Shown: in pieces, positions 39,101 through 48,336 of the stretch
Layout: the number at the start of each line of letters is the position of its first letter
How positions within the stretch are numbered: the stretch's first letter is position 1
Source: Mycolicibacterium chitae
GTDB lineage: Bacteria > Actinomycetota > Actinomycetes > Mycobacteriales > Mycobacteriaceae
Direction: 5' to 3'
NCBI RefSeq assembly: GCF_900637205.1
Contig: NZ_LR134355.1
Span: 1,798,001-1,862,000, forward strand
DNA length: 64,000 nt
Program-made: the position numbers and the translations under genes
Notes under the pieces: generated by a model
The model's input: the letters and a program-made list of their open reading frames with translations, nothing else
Told to the model about the DNA's origin: nothing
Databases searched by the model: none

Positions 39101-40907
39101 TGGGCAGCCGGAAGTACGGGTTGCCTGCGGATCCGGCCGTGCGGCGAAGACGATCCTCGTCACCGGAACCACCGACCATCAGATCCTGAAGCAAGTGCTG
39201 GGGCAACTGCTCTACGACGATTCAGATCGGCATGTGGATGCGTTGCTCAAGGATATGGACCGGCGTAAGAACTCCGAGCAGGTGCGGGCGGTCCGCAAAG
39301 CCTCCTCGGATGCCGAGCGACTCCTCCTTCTGGTCGGGGAAGACCGCCTGAGGCCACTTATCCCCAAAGATGCGCTGAGCTATCTCGCCAACGAGGGCGG
39401 GGTTGAACCAAGGGGGCTCGCCCTGGCCGAGCTGTGTGTGAGCATGTTGGGCGTACGTGCCCTCGAACGCGCCTGCAAGGTCGATCCCACCGGGCTTCCG
39501 GTCGTACCCCCTTCCACATGGGCGGGCTCCTTCCCCACCCGCAAGTGGGTGACAAACTTCGGTTTCGGCGACGCCTGGGCCGGTCGACCGGCGAGGCAGC
39601 GGAACAAACCGGCCGAGTACGTCGACGGTCCCACGCAGCTCGAAAAGCTCCATGACTACCAGCAGGTGGTATCCGAACGGTTGCGGAACTTGTTGACCGG
39701 CAACGGTTCGCCCCGCGGATACATATCCTTGCCGACTGGTGCGGGCAAGACGCGCGTGGCGGTTCAGTCGATCGTCGAGGCCATCAGTGACGGCAGTCTC
39801 GACGGTTTGGGATCGAGCGGAGTCTTCTCCGGTCCGATTCTGTGGTTGGCCGACGGCGAAGAGTTGTGCGAGCAGGCCATAGATGCGTGGTCGTACCTCT
39901 GGCGTGCCGCCGGCCGACAAGATACGCAACTGATCCTCAGTCGATTCTGGGCGTCGTACGAAATGGAAGAAGAAGTCGGCGGCGTCCAAGTAGTCGTGGC
40001 GACATGGCACAAGATCCACTCGCGGGCCGTGGGCAACGACTCGTATGCCTGGCTGGCCGAGGCGCCGATCGTGATCATCGATGAAGCACACGGTGCTTAC
40101 ACCCCTTCCTACACGACAATTCTCGAGTGGTTGGGCCGTTCGACGAGGCAGCGGGACAAACCGCTGATCGGACTGACGGCGACGCCATTCAGGGGCCGGC
40201 GGGACAGCGCCCAAACGGAGTTGCTGCTCCGCCGATTCGGTGACAACTGCCTGGATGAAGGGGTTTTCGGCGAGGATCTACCACAGGTGCGGTTGCAGCG
40301 AGATCGAGTGCTTGCGCGGGCGCATCTGGAGATTCTCGATGGCGTTTCCATCGACCTGTCTGATCAAGAGATCGACAATTTCAAGGAGATGGGCTGGCTC
40401 GCCAAGAGTGCGGAGATCCGTCTGGGCCGGAACGAGGATCGGACTCGTACGATTGTGGAGTCCGTCATGAGCAAGCCAGACCATTGGCAGATCGTCGTGT
40501 TCGCCACTTCGGTCGAGAACGCACAGACGTTGGCGACCCTGCTCACCTTGCAGGGACGTCCCGCGGCGTCGATCGATCAGGACACGAGCCCGGAGGACCG
40601 CCGCGTGGCGATCGAGCGGTTCAAGGCCGGCGAGCTCAAGGTGTTGACCAACTACGCGGTGCTGTCACAAGGATTCGATGCCCCCAAGACGGACGCCGTG
40701 TACATCACTCGACCGACGAGCAGTGAGGTCAGGTACCAGCAGATGGTGGGTCGAGGCCTTCGTGGACCCAAGAATGGTGGCACCGAAGAAGTTCTGATCG
40801 TGAACATGCTCGACAACATCCTCGAGTTCGGGGACAGCATCGTGTACCAGAGCGTGAAGGACATCACCGAAGCGGAGCGTGCGCAGGAGTCTGTCGGTGT
40901 CGGGTGA
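36198..40907 (+). CDS. GHKL (sacsin/Hsp90-like) ATPase fused to SF2 helicase
   Basis: 1,569 residues. The GTG at 36198 is chosen because GGGGAGG lies five bases upstream; an in-frame GTG at 36171 lacks one. Residues about 35-190 form a GHKL ATP-binding fold: N-box QIQELVQNAADAL, LYVANEGNPF in place of DxGxG, and GRFGLGFKSI. Residues about 200-1140 are not recognised. The C-terminal 400 residues are an SF2 helicase: ISLPTGAGKTRVAVQS (about 1175), VIIDEAHGAY (about 1290), GLTATPFRG, VVFATSVENAQTLATLL and QQMVGRGLRGP (about 1513). First gene of the plus-strand operon with the SF1 helicase, drmA and drmB. Likely a defence ATPase/translocase. Confidence 0.88.
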   Translation: MAARGWTDPDLALGGLVDDFRDRCVRVYQEDPNRVEEDAGKERGIAEGGYGRKQIQELVQNAADALQGAPGRIEVSLTEHALYVANEGNPFEDTGVRALLYTHLSNKTGTEIGRFGLGFKSISGISDNPQIFSRSVSFEFSRSQSAECLSAELDRHYRPSDVPALRLAWTLDPAAEFRVDPILAELSTWATTVVKVPLKEGTASQLSQEIAEFDESFNLFAPHVRVLDLVDRVADVSRRFAAAKKGNRVTLTTQDGEREWLVVSTDHKPSSQALESAGHSARRDSVTVSWALPLSGSAGVGQLSAYFPVKSDITLSGRVNAPWKLSDDRINVIECLFNLEILEDVLPKLVVAARKDLIADAAYGRYIDVLPARGKEARSWADKVLNEPVFRELRDSRCLPDLDGQLRAPSALQRVPDDVMEYAKMWLAVTGNRSVWVHPDCTSTTERRSKVDRLMQEGDRPKPAGRVLHWLQSVVADPGPGQSAAAIELAANLILKGGNTEKDVRDSRIVLLENGSLAQPIRGRCFLRTNAGQHGTSFVDQDVAARAATAAALEALGVTAFEDGGEMLQLLTELRRTGKVDWDELWIAMRGSGVQQVHEAFESVLEGHAARIIHVRNGVGRWVVPQGLYFAGECLKQLREDGEFLVDGAYHASDQEVLYMLGVRSRPSRGGGAQERWVSRYMNEVRARIGDELGLSVQARQAIQIDGLDSVLGPLECLPELSVTNRTAMTVALLSDVDVPRVRVSHPNVPKTGRYVAPELWWARSEGLLPTVLGPMPPSEAFVADIEEAPEGLLPCVSQVVLSRDAEDVLTLKKRISEIDPAGFRKLVDVHMARDDMQHVGQSYAWWCWTHRESEPPEKLWVRKNGQWSEEDRRTVAVVHGADAFSELDQFGIPCVVVDSVDDVHTLSELWECLEGRDLPVTYSYETSAEPVLLTDVFPVLDALEIDNELDGLVLQKCLSLSKVAAVPGQPEVRVACGSGRAAKTILVTGTTDHQILKQVLGQLLYDDSDRHVDALLKDMDRRKNSEQVRAVRKASSDAERLLLLVGEDRLRPLIPKDALSYLANEGGVEPRGLALAELCVSMLGVRALERACKVDPTGLPVVPPSTWAGSFPTRKWVTNFGFGDAWAGRPARQRNKPAEYVDGPTQLEKLHDYQQVVSERLRNLLTGNGSPRGYISLPTGAGKTRVAVQSIVEAISDGSLDGLGSSGVFSGPILWLADGEELCEQAIDAWSYLWRAAGRQDTQLILSRFWASYEMEEEVGGVQVVVATWHKIHSRAVGNDSYAWLAEAPIVIIDEAHGAYTPSYTTILEWLGRSTRQRDKPLIGLTATPFRGRRDSAQTELLLRRFGDNCLDEGVFGEDLPQVRLQRDRVLARAHLEILDGVSIDLSDQEIDNFKEMGWLAKSAEIRLGRNEDRTRTIVESVMSKPDHWQIVVFATSVENAQTLATLLTLQGRPAASIDQDTSPEDRRVAIERFKAGELKVLTNYAVLSQGFDAPKTDAVYITRPTSSEVRYQQMVGRGLRGPKNGGTEEVLIVNMLDNILEFGDSIVYQSVKDITEAERAQESVGVG

Positions 40908-42711
40908 AAGTGCGCAGGAGCTCGAGCTCAACGAGGAGCAGCTGGACGTTGTCGAGGCTTCGGCCGACGCCAGATTGCTGGTGATCGCCGGGGCGGGCCA
41001 GGGTAAGACCGAGGTAGTGGCCAGTCGAATCCGTAGCTTGGTGCAAGACGAAGGGCTGACGCCCTCCGATGAGGTCCTGGTTCTCAGCTTCTCCCGTGCT
41101 GCCGTATCGGCCGTCCGGACGCGGCTCGACGTGAGGGACGTGGCCTCCCCGAACGTCCGCACGTTCGACTCGTTCGCGAGTGTCTTGTTGTTGGGAGCCG
41201 GTCTCCAGCCCGAGGGCAGTTTCGACGCCCGCATCCGACGTGCTACGCAGCTGCTGGAGGAGGCGGAACAACCGCTCGATGAGATCGAGCCAATTCGTCA
41301 TGTCATTCTCGACGAGGTTCAGGATCTCGTAGGTGATCGAGCGGATTTCGTTCTGGCGCTACTGAAATGGCTCGATCATGGTGCCGGAATCACAGCGCTC
41401 GGGGACCCTTTGCAGGGTGTGTACGACTTTCAGCTCGAAGATTCGTTGAGCAAGACCTCTGCAAAGGATGTCTTCGAGGCGCTGACCGACTCCTTCGGGT
41501 GTGAAACTGTTGGACTGGGCAAGAATTATCGGGCCAGAGGAAAGATCCCGAAGCAGGTGGTCGTGCTGGGCGACAAGCTCCGCGAGTTTCACGATGGTGA
41601 TGTGGCGGAGGAATGCCTCGAAGATCTTGTCCTCGACGTGCCAGATCGAGGCGAGATCGGGGAGTGGTATGACCTCGTCACGCCGCCAGAGGGCAAGAAG
41701 ACTGCCGTCCTGTGCACGACCAACGCAGAGGTGCTTCGGGTATCGCGGTACCTCAACGAACAATCCGTGGCCCACGCCGTCCGCAGACAGGCGCAGGATT
41801 TTGGTGCGGCACGGTGGATTGCGGGTGCACTCGGTCCTTTGCCTGGCCCGAAGGAACGACGATCCGAGGTGGAAGCTGCGCTGGAGCGGTTGCTCGCCGA
41901 GGAAGATGTGCAGCAGAAGTGGAACGCACTCAAAACAGCCGAGGGTCGCTTGCGTGATTACGACTCATTGGACCTCTACAGGATGAATAGTCTTGTCAAG
42001 GCACGTGCGTTGCCGCTTCCGCTCACCGAGCCAGACCACAGCTCGGTGATCGTGTCGACGATCCATCGAGCCAAAGGCCTGGAGTTCGACACGGTGTTCA
42101 TGGTCGAACCCAACTGGTTGCCGGAGGACGAAGACAGCTGGACGCGAGTCCGTCGCGAGTACGTGGCATTGAGCCGGGCGCGCGATCACGTCTACATCTG
42201 CCGTCTGGCTCAATCGAAAACGAGGATCAGGACCGATGATCGGCTGGGGCGGTTCAAGGAGGAAGCCTGGAGTCGGAAGAAGCGCGGGGCGACATGGACC
42301 AGAGCATTTGAATTCCTCTACGGAGATGTCGAAACTGGCTATCCCGCGGCGTCACATGACGCGGACGCCCGACAGGTTCAGCAGACGCTGCAATCGATCG
42401 ATCAGATCGGTATGAGGGTGTATGCCGAACTCGACGAGGTCGAGTCCACTGCAGAATCACCGTCGTACCTGCTGGTTACGCAAGATCGAACTCCTCTGGG
42501 GCGCACCAGTGTTGCCTTCGATAGCGCCTTCCAGAAGACCTTCAGTTGGCTGAAGAACCGCCCGACGGTCATCGATGGTCTCTCCCTGGTGTCCGTGGAG
42601 ACCGTCGCGGGTGACTATCGAGAGTCAGAGAAGGCCGGTCTCGGAACCTCAGGCTTCTGGCTCGTACCACGAATAACAGGCCTGGCCCGGCCTGATCTGA
42701 ACACAACCTAG
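40897..42711 (+). CDS. UvrD/Rep-like SF1 helicase
   Basis: 604 residues from a GTG with AGGAG eight bases upstream, overlapping the previous gene by 11 bases. Motif I AGAGQGKTEVV, II ILDEVQDLVGD, III GDPLQGVYDF, IV-like GLGKNYRARG, V STIHRAKGLEFDTVF and VI REYVALSRARDHVYI. Compact for UvrD, lacking most of the 1B/2B insertions. The last 120 residues are an unrecognised domain. Its tight coupling to the GHKL-helicase gene implies joint function. Confidence 0.88.
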   Translation: MSGESAQELELNEEQLDVVEASADARLLVIAGAGQGKTEVVASRIRSLVQDEGLTPSDEVLVLSFSRAAVSAVRTRLDVRDVASPNVRTFDSFASVLLLGAGLQPEGSFDARIRRATQLLEEAEQPLDEIEPIRHVILDEVQDLVGDRADFVLALLKWLDHGAGITALGDPLQGVYDFQLEDSLSKTSAKDVFEALTDSFGCETVGLGKNYRARGKIPKQVVVLGDKLREFHDGDVAEECLEDLVLDVPDRGEIGEWYDLVTPPEGKKTAVLCTTNAEVLRVSRYLNEQSVAHAVRRQAQDFGAARWIAGALGPLPGPKERRSEVEAALERLLAEEDVQQKWNALKTAEGRLRDYDSLDLYRMNSLVKARALPLPLTEPDHSSVIVSTIHRAKGLEFDTVFMVEPNWLPEDEDSWTRVRREYVALSRARDHVYICRLAQSKTRIRTDDRLGRFKEEAWSRKKRGATWTRAFEFLYGDVETGYPAASHDADARQVQQTLQSIDQIGMRVYAELDEVESTAESPSYLLVTQDRTPLGRTSVAFDSAFQKTFSWLKNRPTVIDGLSLVSVETVAGDYRESEKAGLGTSGFWLVPRITGLARPDLNTT

Positions 42712-42726
42712 GAGTTACAGCCTGCA

Positions 42727-45700
42727 ATGGCCAACCTTGCTGAGCAGTATGGATTTCGCGACGACATCGTCGATGAGTTGATCAAGGACCTGGTCGGCCC
42801 GGGGGAGGGGGATGACGAGGTCATCACCGACCTTCCCCTGGACCGGTACATCGCCGGGGTGCTGTGGCCGGCGGAAGACCGGCTGCAGGAAGAGGCAGAG
42901 CCCGTCAGTGGGGAGTCCGAGGAAAACGACGCTGTCGACAGCCCGATTTCCCAAGCGCTGATGCGTTACCCGACATCGATGGGGATTACGTTCTCCGTTG
43001 ACCTGGCAAAGGCTTCGTCTGTCCAAATCGTTGCCCGTGCAGCCAAGTACGTTCCCTCTGGCGCCAAGGAAGACGGCGAGTCGGCGGGATCTCAACGTCC
43101 AACCCGTCGCAAGCGGATCGCACGGCCGGACTCTTGGACTCGCACCCCCCAGAACATCGATCCCATCGACTGGGACATTGCGACGCCCGGGGTGAAGAAG
43201 GTCGACGTCGTACCCGGCCTCGAGCTCTACGTGTACACACGCGTCCCGGCTAACGGACGGGTGGCGGTGTCGGCGGCGCTACGCAACACACAGGTGCCCC
43301 TCAAGGCAGAGTTTCGCGACGGATTTGCCTGGTTTCAGGTCGGCCTGGAGGTTCAGTCGCCCGAGCTCGCGATCGTCGACCGGTCCTCGTATGGCGTCCT
43401 CAGCGACGACTCCGACTTACGTTCTGCGGCACTGCTGTATCGCAACGCACGAGTCTTCGCCATCGGCCACGGTTGCGCCTCCAGTTGGGATCGCGAAGGT
43501 ACTTGTTCTCATGTCGGCCGGGTGGCAACTACGTTCGTTCCTCGGCAGGAGATCTCCAGGGCGAAACCCGGCGGCGTGAGCTCCGGTGTGGACCTTCGAA
43601 TGTCTTTTTTGAGCAACGCCTCCGACGAGGAGTTGGCGCACAATCTCGGCCAGCTGGTCACCGAGTACAGGGAGTGGATCGACCGGCTGAGCGAGAGCGT
43701 TCAGCACGACGAGGCCGACGTCGACGACGGTCTGAAGGTGGTTGCCGGGGAACATGTCGAGCGTGCTCGGACTGCGGCCGCACGAATGCAGAACGGAATC
43801 GATCTAATCGTCACCGATTCGGACGCCGGACGTGCATTCCGGCTAGCGAACGCCGCCATGCAGATGCAGCGTGCACGTCAGGACTGGGTCCGCGGCGGTG
43901 CTGTCGGAGCTGTTGGCGACGGCGCGGAGCAGAGTTGGAGACCGTTCCAGATCGCCTACGTTCTGTTGAACCTGCCAGGCCTTGCGGATGCAGATCACGA
44001 GGACCGCGACATAGCGGACCTCTTGTGGTTCCCCACCGGTGGCGGCAAGACCGAGGCCTATCTCGGCTTGGTCGCCTTCACGATCTTTCACCGCAGGCTC
44101 AAAGACCCCGGGACGCTCGGCGTGGCCGTCATCATGCGCTACACCCTGCGCCTGCTGACGATTCAACAATTCGAACGCGCCACTATGCTGCTGTGCTCGC
44201 TGGAGCGGATACGTCAGCGTGAGAACGACCTGGGGGACCGCCCGTTCTCGATCGGCCTGTGGGTTGGCCAGGGCGCAACGCCGAATACGTTGGTCGAAGT
44301 GCGTAAGTCACTGAACGCTATCGCCGAGGGCCGGGAACTCAACGAGAAGAACCCGGTACAGCTGACCCAGTGCCCGTGGTGTGGTCAGGACCTCAACGAG
44401 ACCCACTACTCGGTGGTCAAGTCGCCCGAGGAGCGGCTCAGGATCGCGTGCGGGAACAGTGCGTGTGAGTTCCGGAACGGTCTGCCGGCCTACGTCGTCG
44501 ACCAGGACATCTACCGAGTGCGTCCGGAACTCGTCCTGGGCACCGTCGACAAGTTCGCGCAGATGGCGTGGAATGAGAAGGTTCGAAACCTGTTTGCGCG
44601 CGACGGAATCGGTACGGCGCCATCTTTGATCATCCAGGACGAGCTGCATCTGATCTCCGGTCCGCTCGGCTCGATCGTCGGACTGTATGAAGCCGCGATC
44701 GATGCCGCTTGTGGACAGCTGACCTCCGAAGGCATCATCCGCGGCAGGCCGAAGGTCATCGCCTCGACGGCGACCATCCGCCGCGCCGACCGTCAGATCC
44801 GCGCAGTGTTCAACCGTCGGGCCGAGCAGTTCCCGCCGCCGGGCATTGATCCGGATCAATCTTTCTTCGCGGAACCTGCCCCCCGCGATCACTACGGCAC
44901 ACGTGAGTACATCGGGGTGATGGCGCCGGGGACCAGCCACGCCACACTGATGGTGCGGGTCTACGCCGCCATATTGCAGGCCGCGCATGATCTGACAGGT
45001 AGTCCCGAAACCAGGGATCCCTATTGGACACTCCTGGGTTATTTCAACAGTCTCCGCGTGCTCGGCAGCGCGAATCTTCAAGTGGAAGGCGATGTTCGAG
45101 ACCGACTGCAACTTGTCGCCCGACGCAAGCAGGCGTCGCCACGTGATTTGAGGCCTCCCGTCGAGTTGACCAGTCGTGTCCCATCGGCAGAGATCCCGCG
45201 TACGCTCAAGAGCCTCGAGAAAGACGTGTCCTCGGGTTCGGCGAACGACGTGGTGCTGGCCACCAACATGATCTCGGTGGGCGTCGACATCGACAGGCTC
45301 GGCCTGATGGCGGTAATGGGCCAGCCCCAATCGAGTGCGGAGTACATCCAAGCCACCAGCCGCGTCGGACGTCAGCACCCTGGGTTGGTCGTCACGATAT
45401 TCAACTCTGCCCGGTCACGGGACAGGTCACACTACGAGAACTTCGTGCCGTACCACCAAGCGCTGTACCGGGCAGTCGAAGCGACCAGCGCGACACCGTT
45501 CGCCGCCCGCGCACGAGACCGTGCCTTGCACGGCGTTCTGGTTTCGCTCACCCGGCTTCTGGTGGACGATCTGGCAAGCAATGAGTCGGCGCACAAGGCG
45601 GCTGACCGGTACGACGAGATCGCCCTGATGGCCGAACTGTTGGGGCAACGCGCGCAGGTGGTCACCGATCCGGAGGAGGCGGAAGACACCGTCAACCAGC

Positions 45701-45930
45701 TTGGCGAGCTTCTCAAGGTATGGGCTGAGGCCGCCGAATCCAGTCCGGACATGCAGTACCGGAACAGCCGCGACTACGACGAGTCGCTACTGGTACCAAC
45801 CGACGAGGCGTTGACGAACGACGACATCGAGTACTCCACTCGAGAGACCCCCTGGCCGACCCTGCAGAGCATGCGGGACGTCGACGCCGAAAGCACGTTG
45901 TACCAGATTTCTGCGAGAAGGATGCTCTGA
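42727..45930 (+). CDS. drmA: DISARM helicase DrmA
   Basis: 1,067 residues. ATG with AGGAG about ten bases upstream. After an N-terminal 400-residue region comes a helicase with DLLWFPTGGGKTEAYLGL (about 430), a zinc-ribbon insert CPWCGQDL / CGNSACEF (about 548-575), PSLIIQDELHLISGPLGS (about 635) and a C-terminal helicase half with TNMISVGVDIDRLGLMAVMG and IQATSRVGRQ. This order and the DELHLISG motif are typical of DrmA, which with DrmB forms the core DNA-sensing complex of DISARM. Confidence 0.9.
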   Translation: MANLAEQYGFRDDIVDELIKDLVGPGEGDDEVITDLPLDRYIAGVLWPAEDRLQEEAEPVSGESEENDAVDSPISQALMRYPTSMGITFSVDLAKASSVQIVARAAKYVPSGAKEDGESAGSQRPTRRKRIARPDSWTRTPQNIDPIDWDIATPGVKKVDVVPGLELYVYTRVPANGRVAVSAALRNTQVPLKAEFRDGFAWFQVGLEVQSPELAIVDRSSYGVLSDDSDLRSAALLYRNARVFAIGHGCASSWDREGTCSHVGRVATTFVPRQEISRAKPGGVSSGVDLRMSFLSNASDEELAHNLGQLVTEYREWIDRLSESVQHDEADVDDGLKVVAGEHVERARTAAARMQNGIDLIVTDSDAGRAFRLANAAMQMQRARQDWVRGGAVGAVGDGAEQSWRPFQIAYVLLNLPGLADADHEDRDIADLLWFPTGGGKTEAYLGLVAFTIFHRRLKDPGTLGVAVIMRYTLRLLTIQQFERATMLLCSLERIRQRENDLGDRPFSIGLWVGQGATPNTLVEVRKSLNAIAEGRELNEKNPVQLTQCPWCGQDLNETHYSVVKSPEERLRIACGNSACEFRNGLPAYVVDQDIYRVRPELVLGTVDKFAQMAWNEKVRNLFARDGIGTAPSLIIQDELHLISGPLGSIVGLYEAAIDAACGQLTSEGIIRGRPKVIASTATIRRADRQIRAVFNRRAEQFPPPGIDPDQSFFAEPAPRDHYGTREYIGVMAPGTSHATLMVRVYAAILQAAHDLTGSPETRDPYWTLLGYFNSLRVLGSANLQVEGDVRDRLQLVARRKQASPRDLRPPVELTSRVPSAEIPRTLKSLEKDVSSGSANDVVLATNMISVGVDIDRLGLMAVMGQPQSSAEYIQATSRVGRQHPGLVVTIFNSARSRDRSHYENFVPYHQALYRAVEATSATPFAARARDRALHGVLVSLTRLLVDDLASNESAHKAADRYDEIALMAELLGQRAQVVTDPEEAEDTVNQLGELLKVWAEAAESSPDMQYRNSRDYDESLLVPTDEALTNDDIEYSTRETPWPTLQSMRDVDAESTLYQISARRML

Positions 45931-47663
45931 TGAATAGTGCGAAGGCCCGCCGTAGCCAGCTGCTGAGCACGTACGGTGTCGGCGGCCTGTTCCCGGCCGA
46001 ATCGACCAGTTTCATGATTGCCGGCCTCCACGTGTGGAACGTCGAAAGAGCAGAACACATCTCCGAGCCGCGATTGGCCAGGGCACTCGGAGTTACCGAG
46101 CTCAAGGCACCGCCCGCCGGTGGCAAGCGCGATATCCCGGTAATCCGCTATCCGTACACCCAGGTGTGTCCCAAGTGCCGGCGCATCGGTTCACTCGGGG
46201 ACCTCTCGAAGGACAAGGGTGAGGCCAGATGCAAGGTCGACAACGTCGACCTGAGTCCGTTCAGGCTCATGGGTGCTTGCCGAAATGGTCACGTGAGCGA
46301 GTTCCCCGTTTTCCGGTGGTTGCACAAGGGGCAGCAGGAGCAGAGCGTCGGTGATGACCATGTCATGAGGCTCAACGTGCTGGGACGGACCTCGTCGCTC
46401 GGTGACTTGGTCCTCGACTGCACGTGTGGCGTCGAGAAACGCAGCCTAGAGGGGGCGATCGGCTCGGGGTCCCTCATGGATTTCGGTAAGTGCAGTGGGT
46501 TTCGGCCGTGGCTCGGAGCTGATGCGACCGAGAGCTGTGACGAGTTCCCCCGCGCGGTCCAGCGCGGTGCCTCCAACGTCTGGTTCCCCGCCGTGCGGTC
46601 CTCCATCTCCATACCGCCGTACTCGGAGGCGCTGGCGAAGTTCGTGGACAAGCACTGGGAAATGGTGAAAGACCCGGCCGCCGTGATCCCGCCTGTGATC
46701 GCCGGATTGGCTGCGATGTCCAAGGGGCGGTTCAGCGCCGACCAGATTACACGTGAGATCGAACGGCGTCGTGGTGAGGACGAAGACGACGAGGAGATCT
46801 CGGAGGCCAAGCTTCGAGCGGACGAATACAAGGCACTGGTCGAAGGACGTGAGGAGGAGAGCCTCGATTCGGACTTCGTCTGTCTACGACGCGATGTCCC
46901 TGATGGTTTCGAGTCCCTGATCACTGACGTGCGGAAAGTGACCAGGCTCCGAGAAGTCGGTGCGCTGCAAGGGTTCACCCGGCTGGACGGAGCTCCAGAC
47001 CCGTCGGGGCCCGCGCAGAAATTATGCGCGCTCGCACCCACGCATCTGCACTGGTTACCCGCGATCGAGGTGATCGGCGAAGGCGTGTTCCTCGCGTTTC
47101 GGCGCACCGCGCTCGTCGAGTGGGCCGAGGGTGACTTCGCGCAAAAGCGACTCAGCATCCTGCAGAGGGCGGCCGACCGCGCGGCTGCGGACTACGGCCG
47201 TCCGCCGGCTCCCGTCGACATCATCAAGGTCGCGATCCACACCCTGTCGCACATCATCATCGATCAGTTGTCGCTCGACGCGGGGTATCCGGCCGCTGCG
47301 CTCCGGGAACGACTCTTCGTGGACGACAAGGTGGCAGGCCTGCTCGTGTACACGGCAAGCTCGGACTCTGCGGGAAGCCTGGGCGGGGTTGCCTCTATGG
47401 CCGAGACCGAACAGCTCGAGGCGGCGCTCAGAGAAGGTCTGCAACGTCTGTCGTGGTGTTCCTCGGATCCCGTTTGCATCGAGTTGACGGGCTCGGGTAC
47501 CGAAGGGCTGAATCTCGCAGCATGTCACGCGTGCGTGCTCGCGCCGGAGACCTCCTGCGAGATGAACAACTCCTTCCTGGACCGGGCGTTGCTGTTCGGG
47601 ACCCACGATGCGGGCTGTGAGGATGCGGGATTGTTTAGTGAGCTGGTGGAGAGAGCGCGCTGA
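45930..47663 (+). CDS. drmB: DISARM protein DrmB (DUF1998)
   Basis: 577 residues, its ATG sharing one base with the drmA stop (TGATG). N-terminal RRSQLLSTYGVGGLFPAE is the usual DrmB start. Zinc-type Cys pairs occur at CPKCRRIG (about 78) and GACRNGHVSEFP. The C-terminal part is DUF1998: HTLSHIIIDQLSLDAGYPAA, LLVYTASSDSAGSLGGV, and the final Cys/His cluster LAACHACVLAPETSCE. DrmB binds DrmA and forms the DNA-binding complex that discriminates incoming DNA ends. Confidence 0.92.
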   Translation: MNSAKARRSQLLSTYGVGGLFPAESTSFMIAGLHVWNVERAEHISEPRLARALGVTELKAPPAGGKRDIPVIRYPYTQVCPKCRRIGSLGDLSKDKGEARCKVDNVDLSPFRLMGACRNGHVSEFPVFRWLHKGQQEQSVGDDHVMRLNVLGRTSSLGDLVLDCTCGVEKRSLEGAIGSGSLMDFGKCSGFRPWLGADATESCDEFPRAVQRGASNVWFPAVRSSISIPPYSEALAKFVDKHWEMVKDPAAVIPPVIAGLAAMSKGRFSADQITREIERRRGEDEDDEEISEAKLRADEYKALVEGREEESLDSDFVCLRRDVPDGFESLITDVRKVTRLREVGALQGFTRLDGAPDPSGPAQKLCALAPTHLHWLPAIEVIGEGVFLAFRRTALVEWAEGDFAQKRLSILQRAADRAAADYGRPPAPVDIIKVAIHTLSHIIIDQLSLDAGYPAAALRERLFVDDKVAGLLVYTASSDSAGSLGGVASMAETEQLEAALREGLQRLSWCSSDPVCIELTGSGTEGLNLAACHACVLAPETSCEMNNSFLDRALLFGTHDAGCEDAGLFSELVERAR

Positions 47664-47711
47664 GACTTGTCGGCGAATCGGCAGGTCCTTCAGGAAAGGT
47701 ATTGAGACTCA

Positions 47712-48056
47712 GTGAAAGTGAAGCACCATCAGAGGTTCCCGCTCAAGTATGGGGAACTCCGCGACATGAGATGCGGCGCGTGCACCGACGAGGCGAAGGG
47801 TATTCGGCGGGTTAGAGACTTCCGTCCGACCTACTTCACGGCCGACTGGACCGATGGCGTGCTAATCGAGGTCCGAGTGTGGGGTCCCCAGCTCCTTGAT
47901 GATGGTTCGGAGGGTGAGCGCGACCTTGATTACCGTTGGAAAAATACGCGCGACTTGGGGCTGGTTAAGTACCGCGATCTTCCGCGAATCGTCGCAGAGC
48001 GGCTGCTCGAGTACAACGCAGAGAACGGTTTCACAGTTCTTCCCGAACAGGAGTGA
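47712..48056 (+). CDS. Small unknown protein behind drmB
   Basis: 114 residues, GTG start 48 bases after drmB; no strong ribosome site is seen. Basic N-terminus with MKVKHHQRFPLKYGELRDMR and a C-x2-C pair (CGACTDEAKG); later an acidic DGSEGERDLDYRWKNTRD and a helical end LPRIVAERLLEYNAENGFTV. No known family recognised. Same orientation as the DISARM-like genes, so possibly part of the system. Confidence 0.65.
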   Translation: MKVKHHQRFPLKYGELRDMRCGACTDEAKGIRRVRDFRPTYFTADWTDGVLIEVRVWGPQLLDDGSEGERDLDYRWKNTRDLGLVKYRDLPRIVAERLLEYNAENGFTVLPEQE

Positions 48057-48336
48057 ACATTTGAGTTCGGGCACATAGCTCAGTCCGCGGCGGCAGTACC
48101 CACGATGCGGTGTCCGATGAACGGGTCCTGATTGTTAGTTCGCATTGCACCTGCCGAATGCCGCGGTCGCAGGCGACGATATACCGAAGTTCCGAGTAGT
48201 GAGCCCGACGAAAACGCAGTTACGGTGCATGTAACGAAAACTCGAACCAGGTGTGGGCCGTTCGCTTGCGAGGCCGCTGTTCTCGCCCGACGTGGACAAA
48301 GTTTGTCAGGCATTGAAATTGAACGGAGTGGTGTAG
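48057..48336. other. 280-bp intergenic stretch
   Basis: No gene, hairpin or repeat recognised. It separates the drmAB-like operon from the RelE/SF1 helicase gene and may hold a separate promoter for the latter. Confidence 0.5.
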
